A stretch of DNA of 26,356 nt, taken from NCBI GenBank assembly GCA_900549155.1, contig URNF01000020.1, forward strand, positions 1-26,356, read 5' to 3'. Of the stretch, positions 1 to 7,255 are shown in pieces. A program made the translations under genes and the position numbers. The notes below the pieces were generated by a model. That model saw only the letters and a list, made by a program, of their open reading frames with translations, searched no databases and was not told the origin of the DNA. The DNA comes from an uncultured Oscillospiraceae bacterium (GTDB taxonomy: Bacteria; Bacillota; Clostridia; Oscillospirales; Acutalibacteraceae). Each line of letters opens with the position of its first letter. The stretch's first letter is position 1.

Positions 1-65
1 CGATCGTGTTCAAGGTGGCGCTGATGGTCAAGAAGTATCTGACCGCCAATCCGGTGAAATATTAA
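1..65 (+). CDS. 3' end of an unidentified gene (20 codons)
   Basis: An open frame enters from the left edge and stops with TAA at 63-65. The visible C-terminus (about 20 residues) ends in LTANPVKY and is too short to assign to a family. A hairpin and a promoter lie between it and ftsE, so it probably belongs to a separate upstream transcription unit. Confidence 0.5.
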   Translation, partial: IVFKVALMVKKYLTANPVKY

Positions 66-71
66 ACGTGC

Positions 72-102
72 CGAGGATGACAGAGCGCTTCTGCCATCCT
101 CG
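72..102 (+). terminator. Hairpin after the upstream gene, possible terminator without a clear U-tract
   Basis: CGAGGATG (72-79) pairs perfectly with CATCCTCG (95-102). The stem continues after one mismatch with CAGA/TCTG around a GCGCT loop. It sits 7 bases after the upstream stop codon, where a terminator is expected, but no run of T follows. It could be a weak terminator or a 3'-end stabilising hairpin. Confidence 0.4.
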
Positions 103-133
103 CCGTGTCTATTTGTGAGGAAACTTTTGGCGG

Positions 134-162
134 TTGCATGTGACCGTTTTTGTCTGTATACT
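134..162 (+). promoter_or_regulatory. Sigma-A type promoter for the ftsEX operon
   Basis: TTGCAT (134-139) and TATACT (157-162) are separated by 17 bp. The predicted start of transcription near 169 falls at the Shine-Dalgarno AAAGGAGG, so the leader would be only about 15 nt. That is unusually short, which leaves open a further promoter upstream. Confidence 0.55.
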
Positions 163-183
163 GGATGGAAAGGAGGAGCAGAC

Positions 184-912
184 ATGATTGAATTCCGAGG
201 TGTATACAAAAAATACGGCAACGGCACCGAAGCGCTGCAGGATGTCAACATCCGCATCGACGACGGTGAGTTTGTCTTTATTGTCGGCGCATCCGGCGCG
301 GGCAAGAGCACCTTTCTCAAACTGATTATGCATGAAGAAACGGCGACCGCCGGTGAGGTGATCGTCAATAACTATAAATTTTCCCGCCTGAAGCGGCGGG
401 ACATTCCCTATCTGCGCCGCACGATGGGGGTGGTGTTTCAGGACTTCCGCCTCATCAACACCATGACCGTTTTCGACAACGTGGCGTTTGCCATGCGGGT
501 GACCGGCGCGACGCGGCGGGAGATCCGCCGCCGCGTGCCCTATATTCTGCAGCTGGTCGGCTTGCAGGATCACGCGCGGCACTATCCGAAGGAGCTTTCC
601 GGTGGCGAACAGCAGCGGGTGGGGCTTGCCCGCGCGCTGGTGAACAATCCGTCGCTCATCATTGCGGACGAGCCGACCGGCAACGTCGATCCCGAACGGG
701 CGCGCGACATTGTGGAGCTGCTCACCGAGATCAACCGCCGCGGCACGACCGTGCTGATGGTGACGCACGAGCATTCGCTGGTGCGCAAATTCGCCCAGCG
801 CACCATCACCATTGCCGACGGCAAGGTGGTTTCCGACACGGGCGAGAAAAAAACGGCGGTCACGCCGATCGGCGAAAAAGCGCCGGTGCTTTTGGGAGGT
901 GATCTGCTGTGA
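184..912 (+). CDS. ftsE: Cell-division ABC ATPase FtsE
   Basis: This 242-aa ABC ATPase powers the FtsEX complex, which in Gram-positive bacteria activates an extracellular peptidoglycan hydrolase during growth or division. Visible motifs are Walker A GASGAGKST (35-43), the Q-loop with the FtsE-typical VVFQDFRLI (about 83-91), the signature LSGGEQQR (138-145), Walker B LIIADEP with E163, and switch H195. ATG 184 is chosen because AAAGGAGG lies just upstream; an in-frame upstream extension to 115 has no ribosome site and runs through the promoter. Its stop overlaps the ftsX start (GTGA), so the two are translationally coupled. Length and the immediately following FtsX make the assignment secure. 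Confidence 0.96.
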   Translation: MIEFRGVYKKYGNGTEALQDVNIRIDDGEFVFIVGASGAGKSTFLKLIMHEETATAGEVIVNNYKFSRLKRRDIPYLRRTMGVVFQDFRLINTMTVFDNVAFAMRVTGATRREIRRRVPYILQLVGLQDHARHYPKELSGGEQQRVGLARALVNNPSLIIADEPTGNVDPERARDIVELLTEINRRGTTVLMVTHEHSLVRKFAQRTITIADGKVVSDTGEKKTAVTPIGEKAPVLLGGDLL

Positions 913-1811
913 AGCTGTCCGCAATGCGGTATCTGACGCGCGAGGGACTGCGCAACGTTTGGGCGAATCGCTTCATGTCCGTCGCGTCCGTGGCGGTGCT
1001 TGCCGCCTGTTTGCTTTTGACGGGGCTTTCCTATCTGGCGCTTGCCAACGTGGAGCGGGCGTTCAAATGGGTATACGGGCAGAACATGGTGGTGGTATTT
1101 GCCAAAACCGACTGCACCGATGAACAGATCACGGCGATGGGCGACGCCCTCAAAGCGATCGACAATGTGGAAAAAACGGAGTTTCTTTCAAAAGAGGAAA
1201 CGCTTGAAAAATATAAGGATTCTCTGCCGCAGGAAACCTATGAGGGGCTGCAGGGGGACGACAACCCCATGCCGGACGCCTATATCGTGACCTTCCGCGA
1301 TCTGGAGAATTTCGACGAGACGGTGGCGCAGATCAAAGCCATCGACGGTGTGGACGATGCGTCCTATGACGGCAACATCGCCGCCACACTGCGCACGGTG
1401 CGCCGCATCGCGCTGGAGGTGGGACTCGGCGTGGTGGCGCTTTTGCTCATCGTGTCGCTGTTCATCATCGCCAACACCATCAAGCTGACGGTGTATAACC
1501 GCCGTTTGGAAATCTACATCATGCGGTCGGTCGGCGCGACGGGCGCCTTCATCCGTATTCCCTTCATGGTAGAGGGCATGACGCTGGGCATTTTGTCCGG
1601 CGGCGTGGCATTTTTCCTTGTTTGGCTTTTGTATGTGAAGCTTTTGGGACTGCTGCCGCAGACAACGGCGCTGTTCTCGCTTGTGCCGTTCAAAGAGGTG
1701 TGGGGTGTTTTGCTGCTCGGGTTTGTCGTGATCGGTATGCTGACCGGCATGCTGGGCAGTGCCATTGCAACCGGCAAGTATCTGCATAAGGAAGGAAGCG
1801 AAAAGGCATGA
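909..1811 (+). CDS. ftsX: Cell-division permease-like protein FtsX
   Basis: A 300-aa membrane partner of FtsE. The topology is that of FtsX: TM1 at about 23-45, a large extracellular domain at about 46-168, then TM2 (170-192), TM3 (222-246) and TM4 (264-288). The extracellular domain has the usual alternating sheets (VVVFAKTDCTDEQ, YIVTFRD). FtsX does not transport; it passes ATP-driven conformational change to an outside coiled-coil hydrolase or activator, here probably the next gene. The start is GTG at 909 with GGGAGG 10-15 bases upstream, in a 4-base overlap with ftsE. The stop overlaps the next ATG (ATGA). Confidence 0.95.
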   Translation: MKLSAMRYLTREGLRNVWANRFMSVASVAVLAACLLLTGLSYLALANVERAFKWVYGQNMVVVFAKTDCTDEQITAMGDALKAIDNVEKTEFLSKEETLEKYKDSLPQETYEGLQGDDNPMPDAYIVTFRDLENFDETVAQIKAIDGVDDASYDGNIAATLRTVRRIALEVGLGVVALLLIVSLFIIANTIKLTVYNRRLEIYIMRSVGATGAFIRIPFMVEGMTLGILSGGVAFFLVWLLYVKLLGLLPQTTALFSLVPFKEVWGVLLLGFVVIGMLTGMLGSAIATGKYLHKEGSEKA

Positions 1812-3022
1812 AAAAGCGGAGCATGCGCGTGCGTGTGCTGTCCTGTCTGTCGGCGCTGCTGATCTTTGTCGGCAGCGGACTGAGCATGGCGGTGCCGGCT
1901 GCCGCCGCGACGGTCAATGAGCAGATAAAGCAGCTCGAAGCGGAGCAGGCAAAGCTCAAAAAGCAGATCGCCTCCGCCAAAAGCGACCTTGCGGACAGCA
2001 AGAAAACGCGCGACCTCTATAACAGTCAGATCAGCAACGTGCAAAAGCAGATCGACCTGCTCGACAAGCAGGCGGACGATCTCAATGCACAGATAAACAG
2101 CAAGAATACCGCCATCGCCGACCTTGAAAAGCAGGTTGCCGCCAACGAAAAGGAAGCGGCAACGGTGCGCAAAATGCTCGGTGAACGGCTCAATGCTATC
2201 ATGAAGCGCGGCAATTTCTCCACGCTGCAGCTGCTCATGGACACCGATAACTATGCGGACTATCTGGTGCGGGCAAAGCTGATGGAAAAGGTGTCCGAAC
2301 GGGATCAGCAGAGCATTGAGGATCTCGAAAAACGCCTTGCGGAGATCACCGACACCGAAAAAAAGGTGCAAAGTGAAAAGGCGGCGGTCGAGGAAAAGAA
2401 AAAAGAGGTCGAAGCGCTGCGCGCTTCTTCCACCGGCAAGAAAAAGGAACTGAACGCGCTGTATACCGCTGCCAACGCCGCCTATAAGCAGGACGCGGCG
2501 GAGGTCGCGGCGCTCAACAAGGAGCTCGAAAAGACCGACAGAGACATCAAAAAGCTGCTGGCATCTCTGAACAGCAGCGGCAGCTATGTTGCCACCTCGA
2601 TGTATTGGCCTGTGCCGACGGTGCGGGCGCTGTCCAGCTATTTCGGCACCCGTTGGGGCAGATTGCACCGCGGTGTGGACATCGCCAACGGTTCTATCCC
2701 GATCTATGGACAGAATGTTGTCGCGGCGGCGGACGGCACGGTGATCTATTCCAACTACACCAGCACCTGGGGCGGCGGCTACGGCTATTATTGCATGGTC
2801 GACCACGGCAGAGACAGCAAGGGGCGACAGGTCGTGACGCTGTATGCGCACTGCTCGGCGATGTATGCCCGCGTGGGACAAAAGGTCGTCGGCGGCAAGA
2901 CTGTTTTGGCGAAAGCCGGCAACACCGGCAATGTCACGGGACCGCATCTGCACTTTGAGGTGCGGCTCAACGGCACGGCAGTCGATCCGCTCAAGGGGTA
3001 TATCTCGGTCAAGGGCAAGTAA
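1808..3022 (+). CDS. Secreted coiled-coil M23 (LytM) peptidoglycan hydrolase, FtsEX partner
   Basis: A 404-aa exported protein. It has a signal peptide (1 to about 34, ending in VPAAAA), two long coiled-coil stretches (about 35-130 and 165-265) and a C-terminal M23 peptidase domain (about 270-400). The zinc ligands and catalytic residues are all present: H287 and D291 in HRGVD, H348 in YAHC, and H380/H382 in GPHLHFE. The domain should therefore be an active endopeptidase, unlike E. coli EnvC, whose LytM domain is degenerate. Coiled coil plus hydrolase directly behind ftsEX matches the logic of EnvC, PcsB and RipC, where FtsX grips the coiled coil and releases the enzyme. It overlaps ftsX by 4 bases. 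Confidence 0.92.
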   Translation: MKKRSMRVRVLSCLSALLIFVGSGLSMAVPAAAATVNEQIKQLEAEQAKLKKQIASAKSDLADSKKTRDLYNSQISNVQKQIDLLDKQADDLNAQINSKNTAIADLEKQVAANEKEAATVRKMLGERLNAIMKRGNFSTLQLLMDTDNYADYLVRAKLMEKVSERDQQSIEDLEKRLAEITDTEKKVQSEKAAVEEKKKEVEALRASSTGKKKELNALYTAANAAYKQDAAEVAALNKELEKTDRDIKKLLASLNSSGSYVATSMYWPVPTVRALSSYFGTRWGRLHRGVDIANGSIPIYGQNVVAAADGTVIYSNYTSTWGGGYGYYCMVDHGRDSKGRQVVTLYAHCSAMYARVGQKVVGGKTVLAKAGNTGNVTGPHLHFEVRLNGTAVDPLKGYISVKGK

Positions 3023-3046
3023 AGGAAAGGCAACGGGTTTTACGGT

Positions 3047-4309
3047 ATGAGAAACAAGAAATTCAGCCTCAGCGCGGTCATCACGCTGCTGATATTGGTG
3101 GTGGCGCTTGCCATTTCGATCACCATGATGATCGCCATGCGCTATTTCAATCAGCAGGTCAACGCCGTGACGCAGAAGCAGGCACTGTATGCGCACATTA
3201 CCGACATCGACAACAAGGTGCGCACCTATTATCCCACCCTCGACGAGGAGCAGCTGCGCAGTGCGCTGGCGGCGGGATATGTTGCGGGCCTGCAGGATCC
3301 GTATGCACGGTACTATTCCACCGATGCCTATAAGCAGGCGCTGCTTTTGCGCGAGGGACGCGCTGCCGGTGTCGGCATACACCTCAAGACCGATGCCCAG
3401 TCGCGGCTGGTGGTGGACACGCTGGACGCGGATGCAGCGGCTCAGAAAGCGGGCGTGCAGGTGGGCGACATCGTGACGCAGGTGAACGGCAATGCTGTTG
3501 CCGGCCCGCAGATGGAGTCCCTGCAGAACACGTTTGACACCTCGACCGAAAAGCTGGCGATCTCGGTGCTGCGCGGCGACAAGGCGATCGCCTTCGAGCT
3601 GACGGCATACACCTATACGCTGAAGAGCGTGCAGGAAAAGATGCTCGGCGACACGGTCGGCTATATCCGCATCACGGCTTTTTATGACAACACGCTCAAC
3701 CAGTTCAAGGCGGCGTGCTCGTCGCTGGAAAATCAGGGCGCCGCGTCCTATATCTTCGATGTGCGCGGCTGCAGCGGCGGCGGCTCGACCGACACGCTCA
3801 AGGCCATGCTGTCATATCTTCTGCCCCACGGCGCGTATGCCGCCTGGGTGGGCAGCGACGGCAAAACGGAAAACCTGGTCGCCGACGACGCACACACCCT
3901 GTCGGGCAGCTTTGCGGTGGTGACCGACGGCACGACAAAGGGCGAAGCAGAGCTGTTTGCAGGCGTTCTGCAGGAGTTCGGTGCGGCGACCGTTGTCGGC
4001 GAAAAGACGGCGGGCAAGGGCAAGATCCAGGACTTTGTGGCGCTCAAGGCGGACAATTCCGCCATCTATCTCACGATCGGCGAGATCGTTCTGATGCGCG
4101 GCGGCTCCATTGAGGGCGTCGGCATCACGCCGACGGTCACGGTATCGCTGCCGACGGCGCAAAAGGCGCAGGGCACGGCGCTCAAGGTCGAAGAGGACGC
4201 ACAGGTGTTGGCGGCGCTCAACACCTTCAAGGCGAGCACCAACCAGTTAAATTCCACGGCATCTGCCACGGCAGCGGCGACCACTGCCGCAACGACGGCG
4301 CAAAACTGA
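3047..4309 (+). CDS. Membrane-anchored S41/CtpA-like PDZ protein, catalytic serine apparently missing
   Basis: A 420-aa protein with one N-terminal membrane anchor (about 8-31), a PDZ domain (about 107-177, with AGVQVGDIVTQVNG) and a C-terminal-processing-peptidase core (about 200-370). The core motif VVGEKTAGKG supplies the general-base lysine K324. In CtpB and Prc the nucleophilic serine lies 25 residues before this lysine. Here that residue is G299 (TDGTTKGEAEL), and no serine occurs anywhere in that motif. The usual RxNxGG segment is also altered to RGCSGG. The protein is probably a non-proteolytic PDZ scaffold or regulator. The tail (about 400-420) is Ala/Thr-rich. The gene sits 24 bases behind the M23 gene; S41 proteins often accompany FtsEX operons, which suggests a role controlling the hydrolase. 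Confidence 0.85.
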   Translation: MRNKKFSLSAVITLLILVVALAISITMMIAMRYFNQQVNAVTQKQALYAHITDIDNKVRTYYPTLDEEQLRSALAAGYVAGLQDPYARYYSTDAYKQALLLREGRAAGVGIHLKTDAQSRLVVDTLDADAAAQKAGVQVGDIVTQVNGNAVAGPQMESLQNTFDTSTEKLAISVLRGDKAIAFELTAYTYTLKSVQEKMLGDTVGYIRITAFYDNTLNQFKAACSSLENQGAASYIFDVRGCSGGGSTDTLKAMLSYLLPHGAYAAWVGSDGKTENLVADDAHTLSGSFAVVTDGTTKGEAELFAGVLQEFGAATVVGEKTAGKGKIQDFVALKADNSAIYLTIGEIVLMRGGSIEGVGITPTVTVSLPTAQKAQGTALKVEEDAQVLAALNTFKASTNQLNSTASATAAATTAATTAQN

Positions 4310-4326
4310 ATTTTCGGGGGTTATGT

Positions 4327-5643
4327 ATGAGGACTGCAGAGCAGATAGCGGCAGCGATCGGGGAAGCACAAAAAAAGCGGGCGGCACTTTCGGAACAGGA
4401 AAAAGCAGCGGCGGAAAAGGAAACCGTCGCGCGTCAGCACCTTGCGGCGGTGCAGGACGGCAATGCGGCGATTTTGAGCAAAAACCGGCGGCTTTCCACG
4501 AAAAACACCGATTGGCTTTTCGGCATACTGACGGTGCTGATCGCGGCGGCAGTGTGCTTTGCGTTGGTGCGCTTTGCGCCGTTTTTGGCGGCGGAGCGGG
4601 AAACGCTGTCCCGCTTGTGGGTGAATAAGCAAATAGACCTTGCGGCAACGGTCGCGTTTGCGGCGCTGCTCGGCGTGAGCGTGTTCTTCCTTGCGGCGGG
4701 ACTGCGCAAGGTGTGGCGCGTTTTCGCGATCCTTTGGGGGATCGCGGCGGCGCTGTGTCTCGCGCTGCATCCGCTGTGGGCGCTGCTGTTGACGGCGGTG
4801 TTTGCCCTTGTCTACTTAATTTTGAAGGCACTGCGCAAAAACCGCAACCTGTCGCATGCACTGTTCGTGAACAAAAAGCAGCTGTCCGACGCGGGCACGG
4901 CGATCGCCGCCTGCAGCGATGCGCTGCAAAGGGCGATCGCGGAAAAAGAGCAGGCAGCGGCAAAGGTTGCCGCTGCGGATCGGGAGCTGGCGGCGCTGGA
5001 GACCGAAAAACAGGGCGTCGCCCTGTATGCCAAAGCGTGTGAAACAGCCGACGGATATCCGGACACGGCGGTCAAGGCATACGGGATGTTTCTCGATGCT
5101 TACCGCATGACCGGCGAAATGGGACAGGCGTTTTTTGATCTGCGCGCCAAAATGGAGCAGGAGGACGGCGAGACGCTGTATCAGTTTGCGCTGGCATTCT
5201 GCGCCGAAAAGGGCGATACCTACACGTTCTTGCGGCTGCTGCAGCTGGCGGTGAACAAGGGCTGTGACGCGGCGCGCGGCGTGCTCGGCAAGGCGCTGTC
5301 GCAGATCTCCGCTGCGGCGGGGAGCGGCGATTATGCCACCGCCTATGCGATCGTGCAGCCGCTTATCGACGCGGGCAGCACCGAAGCACTCAACGTCAAA
5401 TTGCAGCTCGACAACAACCGCATTGACGACAATGCGCGCGCGGAAATGGAAAAGGCACGCAAGGCGGCAGCGATGCAGGCGCTGGAGCACAATGCCCGCC
5501 TGTCCGCCGCCCAGCAGGCGGTGCTGCGGGAAATGTCCGCGATGCGGCAAAATCAGGAATTTTCGCAGTTCATCATGCTCGGCGCGCTGGAGGATGCCCG
5601 TCTCAACGGCGTGAAAGTGCGTTTTGACGGATACGGACTGTAA
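4327..5643 (+). CDS. Four-TM membrane protein with flanking helical domains, function unknown
   Basis: This 438-aa protein does not match a family I recognise. Residues 1-60 form a charged Ala/Glu/Lys coiled coil. Four membrane helices follow at about 63-83, 104-125, 130-148 and 149-168. A second coiled coil (about 185-250) leads into a helical C-terminal half with short repeats resembling Sel1/TPR helices (for example DTAVKAYGMFLDAYRMTGEMGQAFFDL). Both ends are probably cytoplasmic. ATG 4327 has GGGGG about 8 bases upstream. It is the last gene of the ftsEX operon, 17 bases after the S41 gene and before a strong terminator, so a role at the division site or envelope is plausible but only inferred from position. 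Confidence 0.75.
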   Translation: MRTAEQIAAAIGEAQKKRAALSEQEKAAAEKETVARQHLAAVQDGNAAILSKNRRLSTKNTDWLFGILTVLIAAAVCFALVRFAPFLAAERETLSRLWVNKQIDLAATVAFAALLGVSVFFLAAGLRKVWRVFAILWGIAAALCLALHPLWALLLTAVFALVYLILKALRKNRNLSHALFVNKKQLSDAGTAIAACSDALQRAIAEKEQAAAKVAAADRELAALETEKQGVALYAKACETADGYPDTAVKAYGMFLDAYRMTGEMGQAFFDLRAKMEQEDGETLYQFALAFCAEKGDTYTFLRLLQLAVNKGCDAARGVLGKALSQISAAAGSGDYATAYAIVQPLIDAGSTEALNVKLQLDNNRIDDNARAEMEKARKAAAMQALEHNARLSAAQQAVLREMSAMRQNQEFSQFIMLGALEDARLNGVKVRFDGYGL

Positions 5644-5660
5644 TACATAATATCAATTAT

Positions 5661-5701
5661 ACAAAAAGTAAAGCACATCGCTTGCGGGCGATGTGCTTTT
5701 T
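5661..5701. terminator. Bidirectional intrinsic terminator between convergent operons
   Basis: AAGCACATCGC (5671-5681) and GCGATGTGCTT (5688-5698) form an 11-bp perfect stem. TTTTT follows on the plus strand, and an A-rich flank (5663-5670) gives a U-tract on the minus strand. It separates the ftsEX operon (+) from the DUF6062 gene (-). Confidence 0.9.
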
Positions 5702-5731
5702 GCTTGTGCGGATGTTGTTTGTGCCGGTGTT

Positions 5732-6412
5732 TCAGTCTTCTGCCTTTTCGCCGGTCAGCCACAAGATCGTGCGTTCGATGGCGTCGCGTGAATTGCCCCA
5801 ATCGGCGTCGGCGGTGTTATTGCGATAGTCAAACATTTTGCAGAAATGCGAAACATCGTTTTGCAGCGTGTGCAGATAGGCACGGGCGCGGTCGGCGGTC
5901 ACCTTGACAAATTCGCCCTGCAGCTTTTTCGGCAACACGGCGGCGGTGTCGGCGAGCGCGCGGCAATGCGGCAGGCAGAAATACGGCTGGGCGGCATAGA
6001 GCTTCCGAAAATCCGCTTCCCGTTCCCAAAGGTGGGCGATGTTCGGAAGAAAGTGCGCCATGTTTTTGTCGATCTGATCGCAGACAAAGCAGGTCGCCGC
6101 TTTTTGCTCTTTGACCTTTTTGGTCTTGCCGCCGATGCCGGTGGCAAACGCGGCTTTCTCCACCTCTGCCAAATGGCTTTCGAGCATCAGCGCGACGCTC
6201 AGACGCTTGCGTTGCGCCAAAAGGCGGCGATAGTGCGGGTTGCAGAAGCCGAGACGATTGGTCTCCTGCCGCACGTCCGGCTCCATCATGGCGGCGCCGG
6301 TGATATACACGGCGATGCGTTCCTCAAGCATTTCCCGCAGACGGCACAACGGACAGCCGTCCTGCGGCTCAAACACTTCGCTGATCGGGATGCTGGTAAT
6401 ATCTTCTCGCAT
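5732..6412 (-). CDS. DUF6062 family cysteine-rich protein
   Basis: A 226-aa cytoplasmic protein that I assign to the DUF6062 family of Clostridia; the function is unknown. Its clearest feature is paired metal-ligand motifs: CPLC (C20, C23), CNPH (C57, H60), CFVC (C108, C111) and CLPHC (C146, H149, C150). These probably bind zinc in two similar halves. The segment AAMMEPDVRQETNRLGFC (40-57) and the C-terminal DYRNNTADADWGNSRDAI look like conserved blocks. ATG 6412 is preferred because AGGAG lies 9 bases upstream; the longer frame upstream runs back into ymdB in another frame and reads as Arg/His/Pro-rich shadow. It follows ymdB by 11 bases, so the two are co-transcribed. Confidence 0.82.
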   Translation of the reverse strand: MREDITSIPISEVFEPQDGCPLCRLREMLEERIAVYITGAAMMEPDVRQETNRLGFCNPHYRRLLAQRKRLSVALMLESHLAEVEKAAFATGIGGKTKKVKEQKAATCFVCDQIDKNMAHFLPNIAHLWEREADFRKLYAAQPYFCLPHCRALADTAAVLPKKLQGEFVKVTADRARAYLHTLQNDVSHFCKMFDYRNNTADADWGNSRDAIERTILWLTGEKAED

Positions 6413-6423
6413 ATTGCATTCTC

Positions 6424-7185
6424 CTATTCGGCAATGCGGTCGACGGAAACGGTCTTTCCGGTCGCGTCGTCCAGGGTGAACAGCACGCCGTCCATGCGGC
6501 AAACGCCGTCGGCGGTGGTGAAACGGGTGGGGAGCTTTTGACGGATGCGGCGGATGGATTGCTCCGGGCATACGCCGAGCACTGAGACGGCGGGTCCCGT
6601 CATGCCGACGTCGGTGATAAAGCCGGTGCCGTGCGGCAGGATCTGCTCATCGGCGGTCTGCACGTGCGTGTGCGTCCCGAACAGGGCGGAAATGCGCCCG
6701 TCGGCATAAAAGCCGAGCGCCTTTTTCTCCGCTGTCGCTTCCGCGTGGAAATCCACGATGCAAAAGCGCGGGCGGTTTTCAAGCAGGCTGTCCAGCACAT
6801 AAAACGGGTTGTCCACCGCGTCCATATACACCTGCCCCAAGAGATTGATGACCGTCACGGCATATCGCCCGCGATCCACGACGGCAACGCCGACGCCGGG
6901 CGCTTCGCCGGGGAAATTTGCGGGGCGCAGCGCCGTGTCGTGGGTATCGAGCCAGTCGGCGTATTCGGGACGCCGAAAGGTGTGGTTGCCGCCGGTGATA
7001 ACGTCCGCGCCCGCCGCAAGGATGCGGTCGGCGGCGGTGGGGGTGGTGCCGTTGCCGTCGGCGGCGTTTTCGCCGTTGACGATGCAGACATCCACGCCGT
7101 ATTTGCGTTTGACGGCGGGCAGCACCCGCTCCAAATGGGTGACGCCTGCCGTGCCGACCACGTCACCGATGCATAATACCTTCAC
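6424..7185 (-). CDS. ymdB: YmdB family metallophosphoesterase (2',3'-cyclic nucleotide phosphodiesterase)
   Basis: A 253-aa binuclear-metal phosphoesterase of the YmdB/DR1281 family. In Bacillus subtilis YmdB hydrolyses 2',3'-cyclic nucleotides and affects biofilm and sporulation decisions. The metal-ligand pattern is intact: D8 (GDVVG), E39 and N40 (NGENAA), N67 and H68 (GGNHTF), H147 (FHAEATAEK), and H172 and H174 (GTHTHVQTAD). The start is GTG 7185 with GGAAAGG about 9 bases upstream, which gives near-normal family length; the longer upstream frame crosses the preceding terminator hairpin. An intrinsic terminator sits between the fakA stop and this start, so expression depends on read-through or a promoter I could not place. 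Confidence 0.9.
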   Translation of the reverse strand: MKVLCIGDVVGTAGVTHLERVLPAVKRKYGVDVCIVNGENAADGNGTTPTAADRILAAGADVITGGNHTFRRPEYADWLDTHDTALRPANFPGEAPGVGVAVVDRGRYAVTVINLLGQVYMDAVDNPFYVLDSLLENRPRFCIVDFHAEATAEKKALGFYADGRISALFGTHTHVQTADEQILPHGTGFITDVGMTGPAVSVLGVCPEQSIRRIRQKLPTRFTTADGVCRMDGVLFTLDDATGKTVSVDRIAE

Positions 7186-7202
7186 AAAAAAGCACCTTTC
7201 CG

Positions 7203-7241
7203 AAAAACAGGGCGGGGCTTCGCAAATGCGACGCTCCGCCC
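7203..7241 (-). terminator. Intrinsic terminator after fakA
   Basis: Read on the minus strand, GGGCGG and CCGCCC (7236-7241 and 7210-7215) close a GC-rich stem that continues inward with GC and TCGCA/TGCGA pairs. TGTTTTT follows. The hairpin lies 15 bases past the fakA stop and ends only about 18 bases before the ymdB GTG. Confidence 0.8.
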
Positions 7242-7255
7242 GTTTGTTTCTTTTT

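Noticed and set aside
115..183. Upstream extension of ftsE to 115
   Set aside because: It includes the promoter boxes, has no ribosome site, and would add residues not expected before the FtsE N-terminus.
1514..3382. 622-codon minus-strand frame opposite ftsX and the M23 gene
   Set aside because: It is antisense to well-supported genes, is His/Arg/Gln-rich with no family motif, and arises from GC-rich third codon positions.
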